Shown one piece after another: positions 52,001-63,110 of a stretch of 64,000 nucleotides of DNA; the stretch's first letter is position 1; each line of letters opens with the position of its first letter. Made by a program: the position numbers and the translations under genes. Source of the stretch: Klebsormidium nitens (taxonomy: Eukaryota > Streptophyta > Klebsormidiophyceae > Klebsormidiales > Klebsormidiaceae); the NCBI GenBank assembly GCA_000708835.1, contig DF237263.1, forward strand, positions 40,516-104,515, given 5' to 3'. The notes under the pieces are model-generated. The model was not told the DNA's origin, did no database searches, and saw only the letters and a list, made by a program, of their open reading frames with translations.

Positions 52001-54066
52001 GTGGCCCGTGCCTTAGCATTGAAAGGATAAGGCTTGGATCTTTGCACGAAAGCGGGAAAAAACATCATGGCTTCTGCTTTGATTGCACAGAAGGCCCTCT
52101 TCTGCAACGAGCAGATTGGAAAATTTGCAGAAAAAGAAATTCAGGCGGATCTGTTCGAGCAGCCTCACGACCAAGGAAAACGGTGTACAATACAAGCAGC
52201 GGGTGTCTCTCAAAAGATTTCAGGCGATGTGCAGAGATTTAATCGAGTCTGTGATGATCTTTGCATTCTTCTAACTGCAATCGGTAAGGTAAGGGACCGA
52301 AACGGTATCACCTTTCGAAACAGCTCTTTCATCCCGCCCCCAGCCGTGCTAGGATAGTAGATCATGACGCTGTGATCGTCTCCTGCAAAATTAGACAAAG
52401 CAGCGTCAGAAAGCTTATGCATGATCCTCAAGTCTATTTCCTGCCAGTTCTAGATTCAGGATATGCAGGCCCAGCTCAACCACATCGACCCAGCCGATCA
52501 TGCAAGCCGTTTCACATCACACCGGACTTGCTTTAGTAGACACAATCAGTTCACAAAGCTGAGAACAAACATGCCCGATGATTCGCGGAGGTGCCAAAAT
52601 CACGAACGTTTCTGCAAGATAGCGAAGCTCGGGAAGAAAGCTTTCACCCACCATCAACAGGCTTCTCCACAAACGGCTTGTGTACTCGTTTGCCCTTCAG
52701 CTCGATCCAATCCTCGTCCTCAACAAACGACTCCACGTCCTCATTGGGCTGGTCCCGGTTAACAACGACGTAGTTCGGCACAGCAATTCCATACTCCTCC
52801 AGTTTGGCATATACCTGACGAGCAGCCACAGGGATAGTTAAGGAGGGCGTCTAATTTCAAGGTACACTCGTGCATCTGAGTTTTGATGAGTTATCTCATC
52901 TGACGGCCCAGATCTTACTAATGCCAACCAAGCTGGCCCCGATGGGTGGTACTTTCGCCTGAGGTAGGATCGGTCCTCCGACTTCTAGTAGTGTCAAGCT
53001 CTGCTCATGCAACGCCTAGTCAAATGAAGTCTGGACTTTATTTCAACATGCCTTCCGACAGACAGCTTATAGCAGCCACATATAGTAACCAAACAATGCT
53101 GCAAGCTTCACAGGACCCTTCCTGAAAGGTCACTCAGGCAGAACTTATTGCTTTGGCAAAGAAAGGTTCTTTCAATTGATAAGTTAGTTCTCTTTTGACC
53201 TGAGTGTTCTTCAACCAGTGAGAGGGCAAACCCCTGCCTTTGTCATTGGTGACAAAGGCACAGACTGTTCTGCCTAGCTAAACTTCGCAGCAGGTCGTTT
53301 GTGAAACCTTGGCAAGGTCTTCTTCTGAAAGCAAGCCAGCACATCATTTCCCATCAAGTCCTGCCTGTGTATGCAAGGAAACCCGCTCCGGTGTTTCAGC
53401 ATAAAAACCGTTTGCGCCTCAATCTTCTTCCTGCTCACCTTCCTGCGATCGTGCAGGAGATACTGTGACTCCAACTCATTGACCAGGAATGGCTTCCGCA
53501 GCTTGGCATACTTGATGACCTTGTCGAGCGGATAGCCTTTTGAGTAGAAGGCAATCAAGCACTCCACTACAGGCCACTTCTCGATTGGCTGGTTCAGGAT
53601 GGTGTCATCGCCAAACATACTGATGTCAAACTCCCCAAATGCTTTCAACCGATCCAAAATCTGCAGCATTTCACAGGGATCAATGTCGGTCAATTCATGG
53701 ATCACAGAAAGCAGTGTTGCCATGTGGGGCAAAAAAATGCATTTTGCAAATGAGCATTGCCACAATTCTGATTGAAAGAGTGGAAGCTTTCTGCTCCTTG
53801 CACCATCAGAACTTTCAAAGCACACGATATTCAGCATCAAGGGTTTCTTCCCAGACGTTAAATGTAAGATGTGTAGATTTGCTTGTGTAACTGACCTGCG
53901 TCATTGGTGGTGAGAGAGCTTTCTTCTCCAGCACACAAATCCCAACGGTAATCTTCTTGTTGTTCTCCTCATCCTCGCTGTGGTGTCCATCCTTGGAAGT
54001 CTTCACATGCTTCAGACCTCGCCCCAGCTTCATTGCCGAGCGCTTGATCATGTCTATGAACTCCAT
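43085..54066 (-). CDS. VIP1: Inositol hexakisphosphate / diphosphoinositol-pentakisphosphate kinase, VIP1/PPIP5K
   Basis: Bifunctional enzyme that makes and degrades inositol pyrophosphates (InsP7/InsP8), the phosphate-status signals read by SPX proteins. Seventeen exons close in phase: 54066-53896, 53660-53439, 52814-52652, 52382-52312, 51793-51596, 51215-51055, 50517-50217, 49835-49683, 49213-49015, 48520-48375, 47698-47498, 46899-46607, 45902-45764, 45393-44747, 44316-44091, 43730-43656, 43330-43085; 1203 residues, ending KIAV. The N-terminal ATP-grasp kinase runs from about residue 40 to 365 ([53 protein letters not shown]). The His-acid phosphatase domain has [10 protein letters not shown] at about 395, [44 protein letters not shown] and [15 protein letters not shown]. 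Residues 807-1021, one exon, include an Ala/Pro/Gly-rich insert longer than I recall in plants. The 57-residue N-terminus before the kinase is short. Confidence 0.96.
46095..46128 (-). repeat. Exon echo of the VIP1 exon at 45902 (acceptor side)
   Basis: On the minus strand, after a ctctag, the sequence reads [11 protein letters not shown] against [11 protein letters not shown] at the start of the real exon. It sits about 225 bp upstream of that exon. Confidence 0.7.
47287..47443 (-). repeat. Two donor-side echoes of the VIP1 exon 47698-47498
   Basis: The end of the exon ([17 protein letters not shown]) recurs downstream at 47393-47443 with its CTG-gt boundary, and again, more decayed, at 47287-47345. 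The following intron bases repeat too (ccacgtg block at 47352 and 47455), so the unit is about 105 bp of exon end plus intron. Confidence 0.82.
47767..47862 (-). repeat. Acceptor-side echo of the VIP1 exon 47698-47498 (nearer copy)
   Basis: After its own CAG, reads [18 protein letters not shown] then TSKKLEAYS, in phase with the exon start [18 protein letters not shown]. It lies in the intron upstream of the intact exon. Confidence 0.85.
47944..48023 (-). repeat. Acceptor-side echo of the VIP1 exon 47698-47498 (farther copy)
   Basis: Reads [19 protein letters not shown] after a ccag acceptor with one extra G. It carries different substitutions from the nearer copy. Confidence 0.78.
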
Positions 54067-54604
54067 CTTGCTCCTCAAAACTGGTCCCCCAGAACCAGCT
54101 ACGCACTATTTTAACGCAGAAACCCGCACAGTAACCAAGGGGCCAACAAGGAGTGTTCGACCAGTCAGCTCACGACATTCTCTTCTCAGCAGATGAAGGG
54201 AAAGGGGGATATCAAGGAGAAGCACCATGAACAGCTCTAGGCGGCTCTAGCTACTACTACTAGGAGACGAGCTGCACAAGTCATGAGCGCCAGCTGAAGT
54301 TCTGCCTTCATGCAAGAGATCTGTTTAGAGTAAACCCTAAAACTTTGAAATTGCCTCTTCGTGCCTTGACCCTTGAGGATTGAACTCTTCTTGAGTCTCA
54401 TGAGGAGTACGTGACGAGCTCCGGCTTTTACCTGACATCAGGCACAAGGCGGAGGAAGACGCACAAAAAGGATAGAGTTGATGTTTGCTGTTTGTTCTGA
54501 GAGCATCTAGTGCTCAGGTTTTTGTACAGCATCACTGCCTAAGTCGGGGGCTACTTTGCTGTGGCGCTGCAAAAGGGTTTGTCTAACCCTTGCAGATTGC
54601 CACC
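54067..54604. promoter_or_regulatory. Compact divergent promoter (VIP1 / lipoyl synthase)
   Basis: A 538-bp region between divergent ATGs. It contains a telo-box in the AAACCCTAA orientation and a short ctactactactaggag run. No clear TATA box is seen. Confidence 0.55.
54332..54340 (+). promoter_or_regulatory. Telo-box motif (AAACCCTAA)
   Basis: Exact plant telo-box, about midway between the VIP1 and lipoyl synthase start codons. Confidence 0.55.
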
Positions 54605-57600
54605 ATGGCGGCTCGGTTGCGCGAACGGCTTCTTTATTCTTCCGCCCTCTCCAGAGCGAGGTCGATCCAGACCCTTCTTGCCGCTACTTTCTCTACCAAG
54701 GCTGGCAGCCCCGTCAACCTGTCTCCGTCTGTGGACGTCGCAAAGAGTGGTGCAACTTCTGTGACGCCTGCGTTGGCAGCTTTAAGAGAGAGGCTGGCGT
54801 CTGAGGGCCCCAGCCTTGGAGAGTTTGTTGGGGGTAGCTACCCCTTGGGATACTCTGTTGAGGCGGTCCAGCCAAAGGAGAAGAAAAGGAAACCAGATTG
54901 GATGAAGAGGGTGATCCCAGGGGGGGAGAACTACACCAGGATCAAGTCAAAGCTGAGGGACCTAAACCTGCACACGGTCTGTGAGGAGGCAAAGTGTCCA
55001 AACATCGGCGAGTGCTGGGGGGGCGGCGAGCATGGGACGGCGACCGCTACTATAATGCTCTTGGGGGACACGTGCACGCGGGGTTGCAGGTCTGGTCTTG
55101 CTCGTAACCCTGGCTAATTGGGGAACTGTTGTGCGGTTTCTATGTATTCATGTGGGGCTGGCGCCAATTGGTGCTGGAGAAATTCCTTGAACTTTCAGCA
55201 ACTTGCACAAGTTTATAAGTCAGATGTTTTCAAAGGAGGACTAAACAAGACACGCGCTGGTTTGTAATGCTGACAGATAGATCCAGGATTTGTTTTCGTC
55301 TGTAGCCGCTCTGCCTTACAAGAGTGGGACGCTGTGCCGTGGCGACACTGACAAGACTCTGAAGAGAAGGCGGCAGCTTCAAGAATGTTAGAGTCAGGAC
55401 TGCACCACTCTGTCAATCAGGATCAGAGTGCAATATTGCCTTAATTCTCACATGACTTCTGTTCACCGTAAGTCATTGCAAGTAGAATACAGAAGTCAGA
55501 TCTTTTCTTTATCTGATAGGTTCTGTGCTGTAAAGACGTCCCGCACGCCCCCCCCGCCAGACCCAAACGAGCCAGAGAATGTCTCGAAAGCCATTGCAGA
55601 GTGGGGCCTGGACTATGTTGTTCTGACAAGCGTCGACCGCGATGACTTGTCGGACCATGGCAGCGCACACTTTGCAGAGACAATAACAAAGCTCAAGAGG
55701 CGAAAGCCTGGCATGTTGGTGGAGGCTCTCGGTGAGGCGCCAACTCACTTTTAGACTGAGCCACTCGTTGCACTTTTAGTATCTGTCCTGATACAGACTC
55801 CGATGTTTTTGTTATGCTCTCTGGTTGGCATCTGTGTTGCGTTTTTCAAGATTTCGACACCATGCCTTTCTATTCCCATTGAAAAGGTCTGAAACGCCAA
55901 CTTTGCTGTCCTGGTCCGCCAGCTGACGAAGACTAAATGAATGGTTCCGACAGAACACAGTTCCTGTTCCGATACTAGGTGCTGTTTCGAAGGAAGCTTT
56001 TTGAAGGCAGCATCTGCTTCTACTGATCCTCAAGTCCCGGGCGACAGGGTCTGTTCTGATAACGATCTCGTCGTCCACAATAGAGATTTGATCCACAGAT
56101 GTCCTCTTTGCTAGAACACCCTGCCTTTGACTCACAGGTTCTGCTTCTGATTGATTTCCTTGAACAGACTCTCTGTCTGATGTTCATTAAGACAGACTCC
56201 ATGCACCATGCTCCAGTTATGCTACTTCTGAATAGAATGAGTCCATCTCTGGAGAGCTCGCTTCCGCCATTCAATTTGTTGTCAACGAAGTCCTTGATTT
56301 TCAATAATCGCTGCAGTTCACTCTACCCCTTAGTCGCCCTCAGTTCCGCAAGCCAATGTTCATTTCAGAAGTCTCCAATCTTCAACTCAATCTGTTGCAG
56401 TCGGCGACTTCCGTGGCGACCCTGAGTGTGTGCGCCACGTCGCCACGAGCGGCCTCGAAGTGTCTACTCACAACCCCGATCTTGTACATCCACTTGTATC
56501 CTGAGCACAACCCCCGTTTCTTCGGAAAAGCTCAAACTCCCACTTTCATCTTTTGCAGTCGGCGACTTCCGTGGGGACCCCGAGTGCGTGCGCCGTGTCG
56601 CGACCAGCGGCCTCGACGTGTTTGCCCACAACATCGAAACCGTGCGCGATCTCCAGAGCACGGTTCGCGACCGGCGGGCCAACTTCGAGCAGTCGCTCTC
56701 GGTGCTACGGCTAGCCAAGCAGTATGCGCCGCGGGGCACATTAACGAAGACGTCGATCATGCTGGGTTGCGGGGAGACGCCGGAACAGGTAACTTTGTTT
56801 CCTCAGTAGAGTTCTCTTTCAATTTAGCCTGGCACTGGGAACAGGTGTCCGAGCGTTCAGTCTGCTTGGTTGGTGTTTGGTTGGTGCCGTTTGTGTGTCG
56901 TTTTCTGTGCAGTTGTATAGCTCCTGACTTCGGATATCCGTTGCCTTTCGTGTACCGAGTGGTGGAAGCTTTCGCCTCAGGCCGTCAGAGGATCGCACCG
57001 TGGACGATTTGCTTTAGTAATTTTTAAGGGAAAGACGAAGCGGGAAGAAGCATAATCATCCGGTGAGCTCTCCTTTTTCATATGACAGTCACCATCAAAA
57101 GCGCACTACTACTGGAGCGACTTGCGACGATCTGCAATGTCCGTCATCAGACTTAGTTCCGTTTCCGTTCCGTTGCAGGTGGAGGCGGCGATGAGGGACG
57201 TCCGGGCAGCCGGCGTGGACGTCATGACCTTCGGACAATATATGCGGCCCACGAAGCGGCATATGCCGGTCTCGGAGTACGTCACTCCGGAGGGTTTCGA
57301 GACCTGGCGTAAGCTCGGCGAGGACATGGTGAGGTCATCCTTCGTGTCTTTTTCACTCGTTTCGATCTCTTGTTGGGTAGGAGTTGTATTGGTTTGTCTC
57401 AAGTTTGCTGCCGTGTGTAGTCGCTGGGTGATTCTGTGCTTGGTTCTCTTCCTAGTATTCAAGAAAGCTGCGTCATAGAACGAGCTCGCGACTTTTTTTC
57501 GCCTTGTAATTGGCGCTCGAGAGCAGGCGAACTGCATATATAGGCCGTGAAGGCTTGGGGTTGGCAGGACCGTATTCTGAACCTAAACGACTGAAAGCCT

Positions 57601-57762
57601 AAGTACCTCGTTGAGATTATGATTCTTTGCCTGCAGGGATTCCGTTACGTCGCTGCTGGCCCGCTCGTCCGTTCTTCGTACAAGGCAGGGGAGTTCTATG
57701 TGAAGTCGATGATTGAGAGCGACAGGGCTGCTGGTGACGAGGATATAGCTGTTGCATTGTGA
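54605..57762 (+). CDS. LIP1: Lipoyl synthase, mitochondrial
   Basis: Radical-SAM enzyme that inserts two sulfurs into octanoyl groups on E2/GcvH proteins. Five exons with closing phase: 54605-55089, 55520-55731, 56559-56788, 57179-57328, 57637-57762; 400 residues. The start has a strong context (ccaccATGG). Residues 1-35 are Arg/Ser/Leu-rich without acids apart from one Glu, a mitochondrial presequence. The auxiliary-cluster motif [12 protein letters not shown] and the radical-SAM motif CTRGCRFC are both intact; intron 1 splits the latter inside the Arg codon. Further: [47 protein letters not shown] and the C-terminal RSSYKAGE, whose Ser ligates the auxiliary cluster. Length and order match eukaryotic LIP1. 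It is convergent with the methyltransferase gene and divergent from VIP1. Confidence 0.96.
56401..56482 (+). repeat. Exon echo of lipoyl synthase exon 3 (acceptor side)
   Basis: Copy of the first ~27 codons of the exon at 56559, with its own gttgcag acceptor, 158 bp upstream. It reads [20 protein letters not shown] against [20 protein letters not shown] in the exon, in phase, and meets a TGA at about 56502. Confidence 0.9.
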
Positions 57763-58884
57763 CACTAGTGAGCTCGTTATGTCTTCTATACGAAGTAAAC
57801 GCAGTCATGACATCCTAAAGGTTATCTAGCGACCACGACAAGCCACAGTGGAGTCTGGCACTTGTGGAGCCGTGGTTATCTTACCCTTTTGATTGTTGGA
57901 TGTGTGTTGGGCAGGTTGTCGCATACGGCGCTCTGTGGTGCTCGTCCCATGCGATATGATTCAATGATTATGTTATAGCAGGATGATGCATCTGAACTTA
58001 GCCCTTCACTTCGAGAGGATGAATGATGGGTGCCCACGACGGTCTCCTAGAGGCCCAGCTGCAGAATACATTGCCCCTGCTGCATATTAGCGGCAAATTA
58101 AGTATCAGCCTGTATCGTACAGGCTGAAAATCCTCCAGGGCTCGGGTGAGCCAGGTAGCTGGCCACAGCCGCACTGAGTTGCCGCGCGGCGCCCTGGCGC
58201 ATGCGCAATGAAATTGTGCCAGAGAGAGCTCGCTGCGGCGGCCTGCATAATATGATATGGATTCCCCTTAACCCAAGAGCTAGCTAGATTTAGATGCATG
58301 AGGACTAACTTCCGATCGCCAAGCTACGATCATTGCAATCATATTACTGATGATAGCGGGATGATTAGTAGGCAAATAGCACTTAAGTGTGGTGACGTTA
58401 GCTACTAAGAATCTAGCTTAAGCAGACGATCCAATCGTCAATTTACCGTATGCTGCATGACAATCTGGCACGTCGCGTGAGCCAGCTTTGGTTTTAATAA
58501 ACTTGAGTGATCGAGTCGAGTAGCTTCAGTATGTGGATATGTGCATCCCGACTAACCCAACCAATCACCTGTTGGACTAGCTCGCAAGTCTAAAGAAACC
58601 CTGGTCGGGTATGTTTAAAACCTGTGCACGCTCAGAGCTCTACTAGGCTAGAACGTTGTTGTCCTCCTGTCAATGACACTGCAGTTGGCAGCCGCAACAG
58701 CGTTCCTGTCTCAGATCGACAATTGCTCCATGGTGTCTCATTCATCTTAAGCTGCGATACTATCGCCAATGTTGCCCTGACTTTCATGTAGAACCAAATC
58801 GACTCATATCCTTGCGAAAGCATATACTATTTTAGAGTTTTACTTACATGCTTTCACATGCTTGCACCTACAAGCTGGCATGGT
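57763..58884. other. Convergent intergenic region, no gene seen
   Basis: 3' flank of lipoyl synthase and of the methyltransferase. No coding signal. It contains a 10-bp perfect hairpin at 58105-58127. Confidence 0.55.
58105..58127. repeat. Perfect 10-bp hairpin
   Basis: tcagcctgta, loop tcg, tacaggctga. No T-run follows, and the role is unknown. Confidence 0.65.
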
Positions 58885-60052
58885 TTAGCCTTGATACACC
58901 GACACTGTCACCATGTCTTTAACATAAGCTACATACTCAAGGGTATGTTCATACCGAGTGGTGACAAACTCTGGGCCCTCGACATATTCCAAATAGTCCG
59001 GCGCCCCAGGTACTAAAACATTGTCAGCAACAACTACAGCGCCCTTCGCTAAGAAACTTTCCCGCATAAGAGTCTTTAGATCTTTCAAGTAGACAGCTTT
59101 GTGATGATCAATGAAAACCATGTCAAAAGTTGGTGATCGGTTCTTCAAGTCCTGTAGAAAATAGCAGTTTGATCAGTCCACAGGATTTTGGCATCGCCAC
59201 CCTGATGCTTGGGCTTTGGTTTGACGATTCGCTTTCCTCAGTCCAGTAAGCCTTCCAGTACATAAGCTGCGCAATCTCACACAGCTCTCAGCGAGTCCAA
59301 CCGGCAGCTCTCTTCGCCGCCAACCTTTGAAGCCTGATTTGCAGGTGTACCACAATGGTGGGGTAAAATTGGAAGCTGCCACAGAGCGGCTTATGTATCT
59401 TCTTACATCATGCGAAGAAGAGGCATATAACGTTTCCAGAAACGCAGATTACCCAGGTCCTCCCAGAATCATAAGAACAGTTCATAGCAGCATGATAATT
59501 TTGAAACAAGTAACGTTAGGAGAGAAGGGGGAGAGCGAAACTGACCTCAACAACGTCATCTAGGGTCCCCACGAGGTGTTCAATCCGGTTGCTCAGTCCC
59601 GCGTGAGCAATCACCTGTTTCGCAATGTCCACATTTGCTGCCGTTATGTCAATAGAGTATAGCTTGGCCCCCGGGGGCAACCGGGACGCGATCCTGATGG
59701 CTGAGTACCCAAGATATGTCCCCAGTTCGAGAACTGAAAGCGGCCGGTGCTTCTCAACTACCTCGTCTAATACCTTGCCCTTGGTGTCTCCAATGTTCAT
59801 AAGCCACGCTTGCGACTGAGCAAAGTCGTCGATTGCAAACAATACGGACTCGGGGTTGTTGCCAGCTGTCGCCCTGACGTGAGCCAGCAAGGCACGCTCC
59901 CTGCTGTCGATTTGCCCCCTCGACTGATTGTTTTCGAAGAATTGGCTGAAGAAGAAGCGAGCCGCGCTGTACGTGTTTGGTGGAAGCGCATACAGGGCAG
60001 TACCAATGGCAATGGCCAGGACGCCCAGCAGAAACGAAACAAGGCGTGCCAT
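58885..60052 (-). CDS. Membrane-anchored catechol O-methyltransferase-like protein
   Basis: SAM-dependent O-methyltransferase of the animal-type COMT family, expected to methylate a catechol hydroxyl using Mg2+. Two exons: 60052-59546 and 59151-58885, phase 0; 257 residues. Residues 3-24 are one hydrophobic segment (LVSFLLGVLAIAIGTALYAL), a signal anchor. Motif I is LELGTYLGYSAIRIAS (109-123). SAM-binding acid: YSIDI. Metal and catalytic residues: Asp184 and Lys187 in FIDHHK, and Asp212/Asn213 in VADNVLVPG. The C-terminus is YEHTLEYVAYVKDMVTVSVYQG. The layout (anchor plus COMT core) matches membrane-bound COMT and TOMT. Plant caffeoyl-CoA and caffeate methyltransferases differ. The substrate is not known. 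Confidence 0.9.
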
Positions 60053-60311
60053 TGGGCAACTTGTTCAATGCTTGGGCACTTCTAGTGCTAGGCCCGCTTT
60101 AAAGCCAACACCTTATCGACTTTCACTGAGCAATGTCATTGTCAACGCACCATAATGTGACCATGGCCTGGCATCGCCACTCCACTGCCAGCCTGCCTGC
60201 GGTGAAGGGGCGGTGAGTGAAGGCTGAAGCGTCCAATTTCTAGACTCAAGCTAGTGGACTGCTCGTTATTTGGACAAGAGGATTTTAGATTCATCGGACG
60301 GCTGACGTTCG

Positions 60312-61517
60312 ATGAACTTTAAGCTCATTCGACAGCAAACGCAAGACCTCGCCCCTTTTTTTCGGGGCCTCTTCGGAGGAGCTTTGGAGGCGCTAGGGCG
60401 CCCTGAAGTTTTCTCGTACAGTTTTTGGGCGGCATTGTCCCCATACAGACATGCAACCGAAGAGAAAGCACCCATGGGCTCACCTCAGCAGCAGCCGTCG
60501 GTGGAGAACCTCGGAGAAATTCTAGAGCCTTGGGGAGCCAGCGTTTCGCAGTTCAACTGAGTCAACATTCCTGCAGGCCTGCACAGGGACCAGATTTTCG
60601 GACCGCTGATTCTGGCTTTCATTGGACGCAGTCAGCGTGCATTGCGGTCTAGCAGAAGGACGTCCGGCTGGGTGCCTCGACAGAATTTCTTTGACCTCGT
60701 GCATGGCGAGAACAAGGCCAGCTTCCTGAACACAATAGCCTGGGCAGCTGAGCTCTACTATCGCACTGCGGGAATCAGGGCCTCCGACTTCCAGTTCCTC
60801 TTCCAGCTGGTCAAGTTCCTCGAAGACTACGCAGGAGTCCCCAAAGAGGCCACGCAAGATGCCAGGATAGAGATTAATCTCAGGGAAAAGTGCAAGAGGG
60901 AGGACAGCACCTGGGCGCAGTTCAACCGCACCTGCAGAGAGCACAACAAGATTGGCTTCTTTCACAAGCGCAGGCCAGACCTCAGAGCCCAAGGGGTTCC
61001 GCCGGAAGACGAGGAAGACGTGCTAGAGACTGAGTGGGCGGAATTCGAAGCCCAACAGGCAGCAGTGCGCGCGCGCTTCGTGCGGACAGGAGAGCATATC
61101 CCGGATCCGGTCTCCCCGCCTGGAGTGTCAGTTTAGGAAAAGGCTTACGCTCACGCCGTCGCGATTGGACTGCTGGCAGGGCAAGGTCGAAACTGGCTGG
61201 TCAGGTCCCAACTCTCTCAGTCTGGCTTCCCCAATAACTTTACGGACGAAGAGTTCTTTCGGCTGGCTGCTCAGGAGATCTTGGACACAAGTGCGCGCGC
61301 GAACGACTCGATCCAGATCGTCGTCCCAAAAGTCAGTGTCCTGTCAAGGGCAGAGAAGGCGGCCGTCAGATTGGTGAGGGATAGAGTTCTGAGCGGCAGG
61401 GAAATCTCCTGGCACGAGTTCGAGAGCAGGCAGCCTGCGTCGCGGTATCCTAACCGCCTCTCAAAGCCTCAGATCCTCGCCCGCGGCAGCGAAGCTCCCG
61501 TCGACGCAAGTTCCTGA
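60312..61517 (+). pseudogene. Decayed mobile-element-like ORF (gag-like, unrecognised), two in-frame stops
   Basis: One frame from ATG 60312 to TGA 61515-61517, about 400 codons, coding-like throughout but cut by TGA at 60558-60560 and TAG at 61134-61136. The middle is helical and charged (FQFLFQLVKFLEDYAG; then an EINLREKCKRE block). The likely original C-terminus (MTECETDDESVYFSASE, stop 61576-61578) lies in the +1 frame, so a frameshift has also occurred. No introns are evident, unlike all neighbouring genes. It is probably the first protein of a retroelement or other selfish element, but no diagnostic motif (zinc knuckle, RT, integrase, recombinase) is seen. Confidence 0.5.
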
Positions 61518-61584
61518 CCAGGAGATGACAGAGTGCGAGACGGACGACGAATCCGTCTATTTCTCCGCTTCAGAATAGTGAGCC

Positions 61585-62289
61585 ATGTCGGGGTTTGGGG
61601 GCCAGGAAGGAGCGGAACGGCGGATTCTAGAGGAGTTAGTTAGGAAGGCGGGTCCGGAAAACCTAATTGGGCTGCGACTTTACGGAACGCTTACTCTTGA
61701 TGGAAGCAGGCTGTACGAAGTCCGGAGTTACGATCAGGAGTCGCAAAGGTTTCAAGTTAGAGACGTTCTTTCGGGGCGTGAGCCGACTGCAACGGGCTTT
61801 CTTCTCACGGAGTTTGAGATCGGGCTTGCAACGAGGAATCCAGATGACCCAATCCTGCAGCTGCTGGAGAACCACGGTTTACCGACGACGAGATTCGTGA
61901 GAAGGGGGCCGCCGGAAAATGCGGGACAACAGCAAAGTCGTCCGGAAGATCGTCAGAAGTCAGCCGGAAGGGATGGCGCGTCCGAAAGAGGCGACGGACG
62001 GGAAGCAGAGCGGAGAGATAACCCACCGCCGAGGTTTTCCGCGCCAGCTGTAGACGATCAGGGAGAACGGTCTGCTTTCATTCGAAAGTCAGAACTTAGC
62101 AGGCGGGAGTTTGAAGGCAGATCACCGGACAGAGAGCGCGCGGGAAGTTCGCGTCCTCGGGAGCGCGCGCCGAGTCCCCGGGGAAGCCGTCGCAGGGAGA
62201 GGCGAGCGCGCAGTCCCTCCTACTCTTCCTCCTCGTCGGACTCCCCGGTAGGGACCCGGAACAGGCGCCGCAGACCGGGCGCGAAGTAA
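61585..62289 (+). CDS. ORF with conserved-looking N-domain and Arg/Ser-rich tail, element-associated
   Basis: 234 residues, ATG six bases after the preceding frame's TAG. Residues 1-108 look folded (ILEELVRKAGPENLIGLRLY, GSRLYEVRSYDQESQRFQV). Residues 109-234 are Arg/Ser/Pro-rich with RSPSYSSSSSDSPV near the end, like an RNA-binding RS tail. The RS-like sequence continues past the stop in the +1 frame, so the stop may be secondary. It is unrecognised. Tight spacing and lack of introns tie it to its neighbours on both sides. Confidence 0.5.
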   Translation: MSGFGGQEGAERRILEELVRKAGPENLIGLRLYGTLTLDGSRLYEVRSYDQESQRFQVRDVLSGREPTATGFLLTEFEIGLATRNPDDPILQLLENHGLPTTRFVRRGPPENAGQQQSRPEDRQKSAGRDGASERGDGREAERRDNPPPRFSAPAVDDQGERSAFIRKSELSRREFEGRSPDRERAGSSRPRERAPSPRGSRRRERRARSPSYSSSSSDSPVGTRNRRRRPGAK

Positions 62290-62366
62290 GCGGAAGAAGA
62301 CGCCCCGCAGGCATTACGACACGTCTAGCGATTCAGCCAGTTCGGACGCCTGGGAGAAGTCGATCA

Positions 62367-62747
62367 TTGTCCCGACGCGCGCTGGTGGCCCACGTGGAAG
62401 ACCTGATGCGGGACAGAAGAGCGAGCGGAATCCAAGCGGAACTGCGAAGGTTCCAAGCGGCGATCCCGCCGGAGAAGAGGGACCTCAACGCGCAGTTCGA
62501 CATGGCGGCAACGATTCAGTCGGCCCCAAGCACGTGGGGTCCGAGTCTCGCGCTGGCCATCTGCCTCGGAACGGTGCTCAAAGCCATCAACATGAGCCTG
62601 ACGTTCCTGGCAGACGCGATTTTCACCTTCGCGCGCCAAAAGTGCGAGGATGCGGGCCGAGACCTGACAGAGAAGAAGCAAGCCCGGATCGACTCGGAGA
62701 TCTGGGAGTTCTATCGCAAGCAGCGGGGAGAAGGCCCGAGAAGATGA
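62367..62747 (+). CDS. Helical ORF, element-associated, unrecognised
   Basis: 126 residues, Leu/Ala/Arg-rich helices (VAHVEDLMRDRRASGIQAEL; SLALAICLGTVLKAINMSLT). Its frame is linked by likely frameshifts to the Arg/Ser tail of the ORF ending at 62289, so the two may once have been one protein. The overlapping frame 62534-62794 is also open, but its His/Pro/Arg composition marks it as a shadow. Confidence 0.45.
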   Translation: MSRRALVAHVEDLMRDRRASGIQAELRRFQAAIPPEKRDLNAQFDMAATIQSAPSTWGPSLALAICLGTVLKAINMSLTFLADAIFTFARQKCEDAGRDLTEKKQARIDSEIWEFYRKQRGEGPRR

Positions 62748-63110
62748 TGGCGAAAAGTGGAAGCGGAGCGACCGGGCAGAACCGGAACAGGTAAGTAGCC
62801 AAGATTCGGGTGACGTCATTCTGTGATACCTTTTCCACGGCTTTGAAAGCTGCCGTCCTGAGCCACTCTTGTAAGAAAAGCGCTCCATGTTTCTGTTGTT
62901 GAATCATGCAACATCCAGCATCTCCGCGCCTCGGAGCGGACTCCTAACTTCGAGGGTGCGCCTCGAAATTCGAGTTGCCCGAATGCGGGCGTGACGTCAG
63001 CAGGCAGAATGCTGCCGCATCAACCTGGAAAAGCTGGCAGAATGTTGCCGAGCTTCCTTTTTCCGTGAAAGAGGGGCAGCTGACCTCGATCTTTTGCAAT
63101 TCCCAGAAAT

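Noticed and set aside
62534-62794. 86-residue ORF in a second frame of the element
   Set aside because: His/Pro/Arg-rich shadow of the helical ORF 62367-62747.
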